A model generated the notes under the pieces. The model saw nothing but the letters and a program-made list of their open reading frames with translations, did no database searches and was not told the DNA's origin. Of a DNA stretch of 18,318 bases, positions 1 to 8,946 are shown one piece after another (the stretch's first letter is position 1; each line of letters opens with the position of its first letter). Source of the DNA: Rhodoferax sp. (GTDB lineage: Bacteria > Pseudomonadota > Gammaproteobacteria > Burkholderiales > Burkholderiaceae_C); assembly GCA_023231075.1 (NCBI GenBank), contig JALNWC010000014.1, positions 1 to 18,318 of the forward strand, read 5' to 3'. Both the position numbers and the translations under genes were made by a program.

Positions 1-327
1 AACGTCCCGGCGGCGATGAAAAGGCAACTCATCCCAGTATTCAATGGGCGTTGACTTTTCGCCTTGGGTGACACCACCGCCCAGGCTGGCTGCCTGCTTG
101 TAGGTCAGCCAGCGTGGATCGGCGTAGCCTTTGTCCATTCCCTGCATCATCAGCATGAGCCGGTTGCCACCGCTGTAAATGCGGCCGGAAACCGCATTGC
201 GGGGAAGTCCGGCAGCAACACCCCCTTCATTGCTCCAACCCTTGCGCCAGGGCATGACACCCGACTCCAGGGAGGCGACGATACGTTCCGTAATTTGCTC
301 ACGCAGGTCTTTTTTGGGCTCAGTCAT
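1..327 (-). CDS. ardC: ArdC-type antirestriction / ssDNA-binding protein, N-terminal part (runs off left edge)
   Basis: The first 109 codons are present and the gene continues past base 1. The visible part matches the ArdC N-terminal domain: an opening Q-T-E-R-I-V-A-S-L-E-S-G-V-M-P-W block, then G-L-P-R-N-A-V-S-G-R-I-Y, then D-P-R-W-L-T-Y-K-Q-A and G-E-K-S-T-P-I-E-Y-W. In this family the N-terminal domain binds single-stranded DNA and the C-terminal half, not seen here, is metalloprotease-like. ArdC proteins of conjugative plasmids are thought to protect incoming DNA from host restriction. The ATG at 325-327 has a GAGGTG Shine-Dalgarno sequence a few bases upstream. It overlaps the end of the 55-aa gene by 8 bp, so the two are probably co-translated. 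The family call is secure; full length cannot be judged. Confidence 0.87.
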   Translation of the reverse strand, partial: MTEPKKDLREQITERIVASLESGVMPWRKGWSNEGGVAAGLPRNAVSGRIYSGGNRLMLMMQGMDKGYADPRWLTYKQAASLGGGVTQGEKSTPIEYWDELPFHRRRDV

Positions 328-487
328 GATGCACCTCGACAAAATCTAAGGCGTCAACATCGTCATGTTCAGGGCCGGAGAGCTCAATGCCGAGCTTGTC
401 GGCATCGCGAACCGAATGCAGTTGGGCGTCGGTCGGGATGCCCAGTTCAGCCATTGTTTGCGGAGAGAGGGGTGTCATTGCTTGCAT
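320..487 (-). CDS. Small acidic protein (55 aa) of unknown function, coupled to ardC
   Basis: A short frame begins MQAMTPLSPQTMAELGIP and ends EVHHD. A strong AAGGAAG Shine-Dalgarno sequence sits 5-6 bases before the ATG at 485-487. The frame stays open upstream into the LPD7 gene, but that part is read in another frame of a real gene, so this internal ATG is the natural start. The C-terminal half is rich in Asp and Glu. Its stop overlaps the ardC start by 8 bp, and it lies 43 bp after the LPD7 gene, so it belongs to the same operon. I do not recognise the family. A small acidic protein beside ardC could be another anti-defence factor or an ArdC partner, but this rests on position alone. Confidence 0.65.
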   Translation of the reverse strand: MQAMTPLSPQTMAELGIPTDAQLHSVRDADKLGIELSGPEHDDVDALDFVEVHHD

Positions 488-530
488 GGTTTCTTCCTTA
501 AAAATGCCCTTTCCGGTTGGGCGGGATGGT

Positions 531-1907
531 TCAAAGTTCAATACCTTCCTCGAACGCGATTTGGCGGGCTTTAGGGATTTTTCCCCCGACCTGAAAGGCG
601 TTTTCCTGTTCGAGTGCCTTTTCTTTTTTGTCCTCAGCCACTTCAGGTGCGACCTTTTCCCGCTCCTCCAAAAAGGCCTCCCGCACGTAGTCGCCAGACG
701 TTTTGAAATACTGTGCAATGTTCGCCTTCTGCGACGGCTCCAGCGCTTCGCGTTCCCTGATGACGCGGTCATCACGAACCATGACCACATCCGTTCCAAG
801 CTGCGTGAGCTTGCCGTCCGTGTCCAAAATGCCTTTCTCACGTAGCAGATCGACAGAACCAGGGTCTACACCGCCGTTTTGCTGTTCAAGGTCAACCCTG
901 GCTATTTGGTGAAGTGCCTGATAGCCCAAATCTTTGATACTGGCGTTGGCCGCAAGCATGCGTTCATCGGGCATGGAAATCTTGCCGTCACCCAGCAGGT
1001 CAATATCTGCCACGGGGCTTTTTGTGAGGATGTCAATTGTTCTTTGGTCAGCACGAAGCACGGACTTGCCCACGGGCGCGATCGTCAGGTTCTTGACAGG
1101 ATCGCCCGTGATGCCCGCTTCAACACTTGGGATATTTGCGCGTTCAATGCCTTGGGCGACTTGTTTACCTGTCATCCAGGCCTTTAACACCTCAGGCTCT
1201 GTGTTTTGCAACGGGTAGCCCAATTTGCCAGAGATCTCCGCTGCACGAACCTTGAAGGCGGTGTCACCGGTCAGTAGCAGGCCTTTGTCGATGTCAAACT
1301 TTTTGGCGGCGATCTTGAGTGCCGCTTCGACGTCGCGATCATCGGTTTTTCGCACATCCAGGCGGTCACCGACATCACGCACGGCCACCGTCAAGCCGCG
1401 CGTGTATTCCATGACGCCGTCCTTACCTTCACGCGCCTGCAAATCGGCCAGCACAATGTTGGGTGCTGTTTGTTGGGTGAAGCCTTCCAGGCCGGAATCC
1501 GGCGTCTTTTCTGCTTCTTCAATCAGACTGTCAAAAATGGGGCCATCGGGTTGTTCAAGCTTTGCATCTTTTAGGAAATCAAGCCAGCTTTGCGGTTTGA
1601 CCAGCGTGCCATCGAGTTCGCGAGCGGCCCTGTCTTTGTCAAAGTCATAGGCTTCAGTGAGTCTGGCCAGTTCAATGGCCACCGACGCAGCAATCGATTG
1701 ATCAGAGGCACCCAGCCCCTTCAGTCTGGTTTGCAGATCGCCACGGGTTGCTTCCATGCTGGACTGCAATTGCAGCCATTTTTGGCGGTACTGCTGTTCA
1801 TGCTGATCAATGCCGGCGTTACGAATGGCGCGCTCGGGGGCCGTTTTGGCCTCGAAAGCATCCAGCAGGGCGATTCGTTTTTTTTGTTCACCAGTCAAGG
1901 TTTCCAT
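531..1907 (-). CDS. LPD7-domain protein of conjugative-element type (458 aa)
   Basis: The N-terminal 140 residues are charged and helical. Residues about 165-247 resemble the large polyvalent protein-associated domain LPD7: a strand with G-D-R-L, then a helix D-V-E-A-A-L-K-I-A-A-K-K-F, then L-L-L-T-G-D-T-A-F-K and a helix ending K-L-G-Y. LPD7 is usually found attached to MobA/TraI relaxases and other large plasmid or ICE proteins, where its role is poorly known. No relaxase tyrosine or HxH motif is visible, so this is a stand-alone form or a detached tail. The last 70 residues are very rich in Glu and Lys. The ATG at 1905-1907 has an AGAGG Shine-Dalgarno sequence. It starts 21 bp after the secreted-protein gene. 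The reading frame is confident; the domain name is moderately so. Confidence 0.75.
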   Translation of the reverse strand: METLTGEQKKRIALLDAFEAKTAPERAIRNAGIDQHEQQYRQKWLQLQSSMEATRGDLQTRLKGLGASDQSIAASVAIELARLTEAYDFDKDRAARELDGTLVKPQSWLDFLKDAKLEQPDGPIFDSLIEEAEKTPDSGLEGFTQQTAPNIVLADLQAREGKDGVMEYTRGLTVAVRDVGDRLDVRKTDDRDVEAALKIAAKKFDIDKGLLLTGDTAFKVRAAEISGKLGYPLQNTEPEVLKAWMTGKQVAQGIERANIPSVEAGITGDPVKNLTIAPVGKSVLRADQRTIDILTKSPVADIDLLGDGKISMPDERMLAANASIKDLGYQALHQIARVDLEQQNGGVDPGSVDLLREKGILDTDGKLTQLGTDVVMVRDDRVIREREALEPSQKANIAQYFKTSGDYVREAFLEEREKVAPEVAEDKKEKALEQENAFQVGGKIPKARQIAFEEGIEL

Positions 1908-1928
1908 GGGGGCCTCTCAGAAACAAAC

Positions 1929-2546
1929 TCATTGACCGCCGGAATCAGGCGGGGTGCAGTCGATCAGTGGAATGGTGAGTGCTGGTCCCCAGCGACCCTT
2001 GTTCGCTGACTTTTGAACCAGTGCATTACGAAAGGCGATGTCGTCGTCATACTCGGTGCGCCACTTTCCCTTTTGTTGCAGCCAGGGCTTGGCTGCATCG
2101 AGTGATGCGCACCGCTTTTGAATCAAGATTTGGTGTTCGGGCGTCAGGACACCGTAGCCCGCATAGACTTTCCAACCAACAAAGTCGGCACTCGTTGAGG
2201 CACAGCCACCCCCGGCAGGTGAAGTGGGAATGCACGCGGCGTACGAAAATGTTGACCCCAGTGCAGGCGTTTCAACGTAAGTGGGGAAGCCGCCGGTCGT
2301 CCAGGCCACCCAGCCACTGGGTGTCAAAAAGGCTGCCGGGTAGCCGGGCGCACCAGGGTCTTCAATCCCCACCCAAATGGCACCGGGCATGCCCACATCC
2401 GACGCGGCAACGGTGCCGTTGATCGACACTGAAGCGGGTGATGGGTCATACGACGTGCCAGCGCAAAAGACGTTGCCACCGACGGTTTGCGCCATGGCGG
2501 CGATGCCCTGGGCCAGCAGCAAAGTGAAAGCAGAAATTTTTAGCAT
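1929..2546 (-). CDS. Secreted or periplasmic protein of unknown function (205 aa)
   Basis: The start at ATG 2544-2546 gives a clean Sec signal peptide: MLK, a hydrophobic core (I-S-A-F-T-L-L-L-A-Q-G-I-A-A) and a likely cleavage after A-M-A. An AAAGGAA Shine-Dalgarno-like stretch lies upstream. A longer frame to 2609 would bury the signal peptide and run through the inverted repeat, so it was rejected. The mature part is rich in Gly, Ser, Thr and Pro for about 110 residues, with Cys in FCAG, AACIP and GGCAST and another near the C-terminus, which could form disulfides in the periplasm. The C-terminal third is helical and basic. It leads the LPD7-ardC row, so a role in an envelope step of conjugation is possible. 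I do not recognise the family. Confidence 0.7.
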   Translation of the reverse strand: MLKISAFTLLLAQGIAAMAQTVGGNVFCAGTSYDPSPASVSINGTVAASDVGMPGAIWVGIEDPGAPGYPAAFLTPSGWVAWTTGGFPTYVETPALGSTFSYAACIPTSPAGGGCASTSADFVGWKVYAGYGVLTPEHQILIQKRCASLDAAKPWLQQKGKWRTEYDDDIAFRNALVQKSANKGRWGPALTIPLIDCTPPDSGGQ

Positions 2547-2569
2547 GAGTCGGCATTCCTTTCGGGAAG

Positions 2570-2623
2570 GCCAGTCCAGCATCAAGACTTTGAGGGGAAG
2601 GTGGTGCACCCCGCTGGACTGGC
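2570..2623. repeat. Perfect 11-bp inverted repeat with 32-bp spacer
   Basis: GCCAGTCCAGC at 2570-2580 is exactly mirrored by GCTGGACTGGC at 2613-2623. The 32-bp spacer holds a second small dyad, GGTGGTGCACC. It lies 24 bp upstream of the secreted-protein ATG, so in the leftward transcript it would sit in the leader. It may be a regulator-binding dyad or a leader hairpin. There is no T-run, so it is not an ordinary terminator. Confidence 0.6.
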
Positions 2624-3118
2624 TTTACCCATACCGCGAAGGCGCAAATGCAATGCCTGGACGACTTTTCGATCCAATCGGAAACGTCCCTCAATTCGAA
2701 GATTTTCGATGCCCAGTTGACCAGGTCACTCATACCTGCCGGGTCCTGCGGTGCTGTCCGAAAGATTTCGAACTGCCGGTCCAAGACGAGAGCGAGGTTC
2801 GGTTACATGACTTATCGGTCGGGTTGCTCCAACGCAGTCGAGCGGGTGAGCGCCGAAAAGTTGGCAATGTGCCGACGATTTCAGTGCCCGGACTCGACCA
2901 CAACCCGTCGTAAAAATTCGTTCCAGATAACGGTCAAAGATTTGACGAAGAAATCAGCAGCGGTCATTCAGCGGTAGAAATCGCCTTTTCAGTCTGTCTG
3001 GTTCTTGAACAGCGGTTGTGGTCAGCTAGGGAGCACGCCGTCAATTCACGCTATCGGGCCGATTGCGGCCTTTCAAGAATCTCTGTCCCTACGGACTGTC
3101 GCTGTCGCGGCGCCACAG
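2624..3118. other. Gap without a convincing gene, between conjugative-type genes and defence genes
   Basis: About 495 bp with no frame I can support. A leftward frame from a TTG near 2784 has plausible codon use for about 50 codons (F-E-I-F-R-T-A-P-Q-D at the start) but then runs into the inverted repeat and the secreted-protein gene. A rightward frame at 2648-2977 has no Shine-Dalgarno sequence and no familiar motif. The stretch may hold decayed coding sequence at the join between element backbone and cargo. No tRNA, terminator with T-run or insertion sequence end was seen. Confidence 0.5.
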
Positions 3119-4549
3119 TCAACCTCTGTACTGGCCGGTCCGCTTCGTCTCAATCCATTTGCCGTAGTCAGTATCGCGGGTCCATGTCGTAATTCGCCAT
3201 ACGTGTTCCATATTTCCACCGAAGTGTTCGATCAATCTTCGGGCCGCATCTTGATGCAACGAGGCGAAGCAAGCGGTTGGAGACGGCTGATGTCGAGGAT
3301 GCGTGGGCTTCCAATTCCAGTGCCACCAGCCCCAGGAACCGACGTCTCGACCATTGGAACGAAACACCGCCCCGCCCTGCATCGGCACAAGCTCCAAGTT
3401 TGGCAAACCTATGGATGACACGGGCACGTATGGAACTCGACCGACGAGGTCCGACTGCAAATAGCCAACACCGTACCCGATAAGCGGTATTAGCAGCGGC
3501 ATGAAACCGAGAACTGCTGTGCCCTTGCCACCCAAGTCCGGAGACACGAACGCTCTGAGAGCATCGCGCTCAGGCGTGATGTTTCCAAGCAGGTGCTCAT
3601 AAAAACCAACCACCTGCTTTGCGTCCAAGTCATCGCTTGCGTCCGCGATTGCAAAGACCTCGAATTCGACATGGCATTTCGGCTCGTCGACTACGGCGAG
3701 CGAGCAATGCATGAGTCGTCCGTTCAGCTCCGCTTCAATGCCTTCAATCAGCGTCTTAGCGAAGGTGGGGGCGTCCTCAACCTCTGTTGCAGCGCGATGC
3801 TGAGCCATGCTCGCCCATTCGGGGGCATTCCGTGGCGGAAGGCGCAGGAATATGGGCTCGGCCGGAAATGCCGTCTCCGCGATGCGAGAAGCAAACGCTG
3901 CCGACATACCCCAGTGCTCTACAGCACATGCGAGCGTGCGGAGGAAGGCGGATCTGGCCAAGTGGCCGCGATGGGCGACGAACTGCCCAACGTTTTCTCG
4001 ATCTGAGCCGAGAAAGTAGTCGAGATGGCCGTCGCCGTTCCCGCCGTAGCGATCAGTGAGCACCTTGTATTCAAACGCCCACTGGCGCATGAAGGGGCGA
4101 CGACCCTGGCTCTCGAGCCTTTCGAGCTGATGTGTAAAAAACGGAGGAATGAAAGTGCCGGCGCGCAGTTGGGCCTCCTCGTCATCCAGCATGGATATCC
4201 GCGTTACTGGGCCTGAATGGCAACCGGTCCACGTGACAACTAAAGTCGGCGAGCCTGTAACAAGCGAAAGCAGCCTATCAGATGCAATCGACGGCCGGCC
4301 AATGGCCCTGCGAATCAGAGCAATCGCCTCTGGCCTGGGTTCCGCGACAAGTAGCGGACAGATGGCTTCGAGGCACTGCGATTCCAATTCGCGAGTGGCA
4401 GCCCAGCCAGCAATAGCCTCGGCAAAAACCATTGCCGTGTCGTCGCTGTCGAGCGCTCGCGCGACAGCTTGAATCGTTGCAAGCTTGGCCATCGGGATGG
4501 GCAGACCAAGACGGGCGACCGCAAGATCTGCGACTTGTCGTAGATTCAT
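3119..4549 (-). CDS. Unrecognised 476-aa protein, translationally coupled to the Avs-like NTPase
   Basis: The ATG at 4547-4549 overlaps the stop of the NTPase gene as ATGA, with a GGGGGCGACGA purine-rich site in the last NTPase codons. A GTG seven codons earlier is less likely. Residues 1-100 are Ala/Leu-rich helices of HEAT-like style. A central part contains H-L-D-Y-F-L-G-S-D-R-E-N and aromatic-rich blocks. Residues about 343-366 (V-L-G-F-M-P-L-L-I-P-L-I-G-Y-G-V-G-Y) are hydrophobic enough for one membrane segment or a buried core. The C-terminal part has an unusual Trp/His run (W-G-W-W-H-W-N-W, about 406-413) and a final W-R-I-T-T-W-T-R-D. I see no nuclease, protease or NTPase motif. Tight coupling suggests that it works with the NTPase as an accessory, effector or regulator; this is inference. 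Confidence 0.8.
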   Translation of the reverse strand: MNLRQVADLAVARLGLPIPMAKLATIQAVARALDSDDTAMVFAEAIAGWAATRELESQCLEAICPLLVAEPRPEAIALIRRAIGRPSIASDRLLSLVTGSPTLVVTWTGCHSGPVTRISMLDDEEAQLRAGTFIPPFFTHQLERLESQGRRPFMRQWAFEYKVLTDRYGGNGDGHLDYFLGSDRENVGQFVAHRGHLARSAFLRTLACAVEHWGMSAAFASRIAETAFPAEPIFLRLPPRNAPEWASMAQHRAATEVEDAPTFAKTLIEGIEAELNGRLMHCSLAVVDEPKCHVEFEVFAIADASDDLDAKQVVGFYEHLLGNITPERDALRAFVSPDLGGKGTAVLGFMPLLIPLIGYGVGYLQSDLVGRVPYVPVSSIGLPNLELVPMQGGAVFRSNGRDVGSWGWWHWNWKPTHPRHQPSPTACFASLHQDAARRLIEHFGGNMEHVWRITTWTRDTDYGKWIETKRTGQYRG

Positions 4550-7500
4550 TCGTCGCCCCCGTCCAGCCACTGGGGCCTCGTGAGTGGTTGAACCTCGAAC
4601 TCTTCTACAGTGAGGTCCACGATGGTTTGCAGCACGCTCAACGCACGTGGAACTTCACCAACCTGAAGGAGAAGACTGATCAGGGCTACATCAGGAATTA
4701 CGCATGCAGGCTCATAGCGCTTCGACACGGGTTTCGAGGTCTTGGCGACAAACGCTGCCCATCGTTTCGGGTAGTGCTGTGCTACCAATGCGATGCGATG
4801 TGTGGAATCCGCCCGCCCATGGAATTGCTCGGACCATCCTCGACGGTGACGGTGAGCTTCGACAAGCCAACGGAAAGCCTTATTCGGCCCTTGAAGCTTC
4901 AGACACAGGTGAAACGCTCGGTCCAGCAGTGCTGTCTCCGCGCCGAATTCCTCGCCACCAAGCGCAGTTGCCAGTGCATCCAACAATTCCACGCCGTACC
5001 CCTGGTCGCGCCAATACTCGAACCACCGTACGAACCACTTTTCCGATAGGGTGTAGCGCTTCATGTCGCGGACCGCAGCTGCAAAGTCGGGAAGCCTTGG
5101 CGGCGGGTAGCTCTCAATCGTCGGCATCGTCGATTCGTCCGAGTCCTCCTCTTTAGAGCTTGAGGATTCGTCGCTCTCGACTTGTGATGCAGGGTGGCCC
5201 TGGCTCCAGACCGACAACATTGCATCGAGCTGCGGATTCGCTCTCTTCTTCACGCTTGCCCGGCCTGCTTCATCCCAGAGGAACGCCGCGGCTACATCGG
5301 CGGCCGGCGTGCCCTGATCTACAGTCTCGACGAATGCCGCGAACGCCCTTTCGGCTTCGTACCACTCGCTTCGATCAAGCAGGAATCGGTAGAACCGAAC
5401 GTAGGCGGCGGGCATCAGCTTCAGTATCAAGCCGGCAAGATCGGACGTGCTCGCGCCGGATTTCTCGGTCATCTGGTCGATCGCCGAGTAGATGGGCGCA
5501 AGCTTTTCGAGCGCGCTCATAGCTGCTTGCTGGTTGTGTCGAGAGACCTCCTCCACGGCATCCAAGACTGAAGGCAATCTCCAGTCTTTGCGCCAGCCGT
5601 ACGCGAGCCCGTAGCGGTAGGCACTTGCCATCAGGCGTTCGCCCAATTTCGACAACCCGTAGGCTGTGGCCCAGCCGCATAGTTCGGTCAGTTCGCTTCC
5701 CTTTTCATTGAACGGTCCAACCGTGCTGAGAACGGCACGCTCTTGGGTCTCGATCTGAGCGCGCACCAAGTCATTGGCAAGCAAGCGGAAGTGGCGTGTC
5801 AGGAACAGCTCTCGCCAATGGTGCAGCGCAAACAGTTCGAGCTTCCGGCTCCTCGCCCATTCGCCGGCGGGAATGTGGTCCAACCGTGAACGCGGCCTGC
5901 CAAGGAAGAAAAGGTCCGCCGTGATCAGCGAGAGCGCTTTGGTCAGCGAGCGCAAGTCAGACCAGGCTTCATGGTCACTGACGGCTGGCCGTTTGAGGTC
6001 GACCAAACGGTATGCCAACGAGAAGTCCGGGTACTCGCCGCGTGCGAAAAGGGCCCCGCAAGTGTTCGCCGCAGCGCCCAGCTTGACCAAAGCCGAATTC
6101 AGCCAAGTTCGCTCACTGCGAGCCCCCAATCCACCGGGTCGTGGCGCACCTTTCAGCAACAACACATTGCCGACCGAGGCGAAGAATATGAAATGCAGGT
6201 AATTGGCGAACTCCGACTCGTCGTAGCTACCGAAATTTTGGGCAAGCGCTTCGTGCTGCGGGGTCGATGGAAACGTATCGACGAGAGCGGAGCCTTGATG
6301 GAGCACTCGCCAGCACATCGACAACGGATGTTTCGTGAAGCGATTGAAGTCGCCCCATTCATGCAGTTTCGCGTCAATCCAGGCGCTCGTCCGCACGGCT
6401 TCGACTTCAACAATTCGACGAAGCCACACGGGCATCGGCTGTTGAACGAACGCCATAATCGGAGCCAGATCACTAGCGAGGCTGGCCTTGCGCAGGAAAT
6501 TCTCGAAAACCTCCGCTGCGCGTTCATGCCGCCGTACCAGCGCCAGGACCTTTGTCGGTTCGTACTGGCCTGTCCCCGCTGCCACCTCAAGATACAACTC
6601 CAACAGTTGGTCGCGGTCACTCGACTTCACGGCGCCCGCCCGTAGACGGTCGTTGATCTTGTGCCGCATTCGCTCCTGAACTTCTGCCGCACGCTTGGAC
6701 TGCCCAAGGGACAGGCAAAGCATGGCGAACTGATGCAGGCCGGCAATGCTCGATTGACTCACCTCAGACGCCAAGAGAAGCGCGGGATACGGATCCAGCG
6801 TCAGGCGAAGCGCATAGTCCTCAAGCGCACCAGGCTCATCCAACTGGTAGGCCAGGCCGTTGTCGATCCGAGTTTTCAGCCAGCGCTTGCGGATCGCCTT
6901 CTCATAGTCACCCGAGGTAAAGGCAACTTCCTCCGCAGCCGTCAGGATGCGGCTGATCTGCCTGGAGGGGTACGCCAGGGTCAAAGCTGCTATCGCCCAG
7001 GATCTAGTCGTTCCGACCAACAACGCCGCGTGGTCACCGAGGCGCGACTCGTACAACCAGAGCCAGGCCCAGCGCAGGTAGTCTGGCGCTTCGTCCGCGA
7101 GCCAGCGCCTCACATTGGGAAGAAGCGACCGCAACCGCGACTCATGGTCGGCCTGACTGGAGACGAAGACATAAAGACTGCCGTGGAACGCGACCAGGCC
7201 AGCATCCACGCTTGCCAATAGATGGCCGATCTCATCCTCCAATGTCGAATGGGCGGCATCCAGGCAGACGCCAAGCGCCCCTGCCGGCCAGATGAAGTCG
7301 TCTTCGGCCATGAGATGCAGCGCATCCTTGGCATGCCACGACAGGCCTTGCCACAGCGCTCGGTAATAGGCGCGAGCATCACCCAAAGGTTGTGACCTGT
7401 ACTCGTCGACACGTTGCATCGTCAATACGGGCGAGATTCGTACCAGGGCGAGAAATGTATAGGTCAGGACCAGAGGATGTCCTTCGCTGACACGCTCGAA

Positions 7501-8946
7501 CGCCAACGACAACTCCGCCAGTTGATCCATCCGCGGCGGAAGGCTCTCGAGCCGGAACGTACCCGATGCCTGCTGTGCCTCCAGCCAGGCTCGCACAGAA
7601 CTGAGGCGCATGCGTGGTAACTCCACCCAGTGCTCCTGTTCAGCGTATCTGTTGAGGCGAACTGGAAGTTGCGCAGGATCGACACGCTGAGTGCCCAGGA
7701 TGAGCGACGTGTTCGCCGGCAATGGAAGCAGCTGCGCGAAGAGCGACTCCAATGGTTCGATCATCTCGGCGTTCTCGCGCCAGACGTGATCGAGGCCATC
7801 AATCACGACGACGAAACGCTTTCCTCTCAGCGCATATGCATCGCCGTAGGCGGTAAGCCACATCCTCAGATCCTCGGCATGGTCTCCTGCTGGGGGTAGC
7901 GCCAGCGCGTCGGTCGCTTGCATCTGCACGATCAAGGAGCGTGCGACGCTCTTCAGGCTAAGTCTGTCGGTTGGGTCCTGAAGATCCAGGAAGTAGTGAT
8001 GTCTCACGAATGGCAGCCCGCGTTCGGTCATTCGACGACACAGGTAACTCAAGAAAGTGCTTTTCCCTTGGCCTGGTGAACCCCACAAGACACGGAAATT
8101 CCAGACGCCAGACTCCGACTCATCAATGAAGGTATCTGCGAATTTGGGGTCGGGTGGAAGATAGCCCGTAGGGATCCGGAACTCCTGGTCAAGAGGCCGA
8201 GGCTGCCTCTCGGATATCGTGGCCCGGAGCACTTCGAGCGTGATACGTCCATCCGGTGCAGGCGAATCGCGTCGAATGCTCCAATTGAATGCTCGATGGC
8301 GCAGCACGAGCCAGCCATGATGGTCTGTGTGTCGACTCTCGAGTTCGGCGCTCACATGCCTTTCGAGTGCCTCGTACCCGGCATAGCTGTGGGCGAATTC
8401 GAACCTGTCGAAGAACAACGCCGCGTTTGGAGCACCACCGACGTGTTCTGCGACCTCCTCTCGCAGCGCATCTGGCAGCGCTGCCAGATCCACCTTGGCA
8501 TCGAGTAACTGCGAGGCGAAGCCAGCATCAGGGCGTCGATTCGTGGTCAGACCGACCTTGCCAAGCCGGTCCAGGCCTACACGGAACGCTGCGGTGGACC
8601 ACTTCTCAAGCAGTGACTTTCCCTTTGCGCCTTTGCGCTGCAGCAGCCAAGACCAGGAGAGCGCGTTTGCAGGGTCGAACGGGGCGACAGTGAACTTGAC
8701 CTGGACAAGCTCCAACAACCCATCCGGCCGCGATGCCACGATGTCGTCCAATCCCCTTGCATCCTCCTGATCGTCCGCCTCAAATTGGACCCACTCGTAC
8801 AGCGCTGGATTGCTCAGCCAGTCACAAAGCAATCGGATTCCGACGAGCGTCTGATATATGTAACCGCTAAACGGTATTGCATTGCGTTTGATGTTGTGCT
8901 GCACTCCTGTCTCCGTTTTTTTGGTGTCCGATCTGCTTCCTTGCAT
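4546..8946 (-). CDS. Avs-like STAND NTPase with N-terminal Cap4-type nuclease domain (~1466 aa)
   Basis: Residues about 20-220 form a Cap4/DUF4297-like dsDNA endonuclease: F-S-G-Y-I-Y-Q-T-L, then Glu56, Asp67-Asp68, and a Q82-V-K84 catalytic motif. A STAND ATPase follows: Walker A at 289-297 (G-S-P-G-Q-G-K-S-T), Walker B at 378-386 (F-V-V-V-I-D-G-L-D) and a later L-I-L-G-T-Q-R. About 900 residues of helical, TPR-like sequence come next, with an acidic Ser/Glu/Asp linker (S-D-E-S-S-S-S-K-E-E-D-S-D-E-S) about 200 residues before the end. Avs-type proteins sense a phage protein with their C-terminal repeats, oligomerise and turn on the N-terminal nuclease. I chose ATG 8944-8946 because AGGA lies 5 bases upstream; a GTG at 9039 lacks such a site. 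The 251 bp before it hold no other gene. I cannot assign an Avs subtype. Confidence 0.85.
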   Translation of the reverse strand: MQGSRSDTKKTETGVQHNIKRNAIPFSGYIYQTLVGIRLLCDWLSNPALYEWVQFEADDQEDARGLDDIVASRPDGLLELVQVKFTVAPFDPANALSWSWLLQRKGAKGKSLLEKWSTAAFRVGLDRLGKVGLTTNRRPDAGFASQLLDAKVDLAALPDALREEVAEHVGGAPNAALFFDRFEFAHSYAGYEALERHVSAELESRHTDHHGWLVLRHRAFNWSIRRDSPAPDGRITLEVLRATISERQPRPLDQEFRIPTGYLPPDPKFADTFIDESESGVWNFRVLWGSPGQGKSTFLSYLCRRMTERGLPFVRHHYFLDLQDPTDRLSLKSVARSLIVQMQATDALALPPAGDHAEDLRMWLTAYGDAYALRGKRFVVVIDGLDHVWRENAEMIEPLESLFAQLLPLPANTSLILGTQRVDPAQLPVRLNRYAEQEHWVELPRMRLSSVRAWLEAQQASGTFRLESLPPRMDQLAELSLAFERVSEGHPLVLTYTFLALVRISPVLTMQRVDEYRSQPLGDARAYYRALWQGLSWHAKDALHLMAEDDFIWPAGALGVCLDAAHSTLEDEIGHLLASVDAGLVAFHGSLYVFVSSQADHESRLRSLLPNVRRWLADEAPDYLRWAWLWLYESRLGDHAALLVGTTRSWAIAALTLAYPSRQISRILTAAEEVAFTSGDYEKAIRKRWLKTRIDNGLAYQLDEPGALEDYALRLTLDPYPALLLASEVSQSSIAGLHQFAMLCLSLGQSKRAAEVQERMRHKINDRLRAGAVKSSDRDQLLELYLEVAAGTGQYEPTKVLALVRRHERAAEVFENFLRKASLASDLAPIMAFVQQPMPVWLRRIVEVEAVRTSAWIDAKLHEWGDFNRFTKHPLSMCWRVLHQGSALVDTFPSTPQHEALAQNFGSYDESEFANYLHFIFFASVGNVLLLKGAPRPGGLGARSERTWLNSALVKLGAAANTCGALFARGEYPDFSLAYRLVDLKRPAVSDHEAWSDLRSLTKALSLITADLFFLGRPRSRLDHIPAGEWARSRKLELFALHHWRELFLTRHFRLLANDLVRAQIETQERAVLSTVGPFNEKGSELTELCGWATAYGLSKLGERLMASAYRYGLAYGWRKDWRLPSVLDAVEEVSRHNQQAAMSALEKLAPIYSAIDQMTEKSGASTSDLAGLILKLMPAAYVRFYRFLLDRSEWYEAERAFAAFVETVDQGTPAADVAAAFLWDEAGRASVKKRANPQLDAMLSVWSQGHPASQVESDESSSSKEEDSDESTMPTIESYPPPRLPDFAAAVRDMKRYTLSEKWFVRWFEYWRDQGYGVELLDALATALGGEEFGAETALLDRAFHLCLKLQGPNKAFRWLVEAHRHRRGWSEQFHGRADSTHRIALVAQHYPKRWAAFVAKTSKPVSKRYEPACVIPDVALISLLLQVGEVPRALSVLQTIVDLTVEEFEVQPLTRPQWLDGGDE

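Noticed and set aside
2446..2784. Leftward frame of 112 codons overlapping the secreted-protein gene
   Set aside because: It starts with TTG without a good Shine-Dalgarno sequence, runs through the inverted repeat and the signal-peptide coding part, and has no recognisable motif. At most its first 50 codons are a gene remnant.
2648..2977. Rightward frame of 109 codons in the gap at 2624-3118
   Set aside because: No Shine-Dalgarno sequence, no familiar motif, and orientation against all nearby genes.
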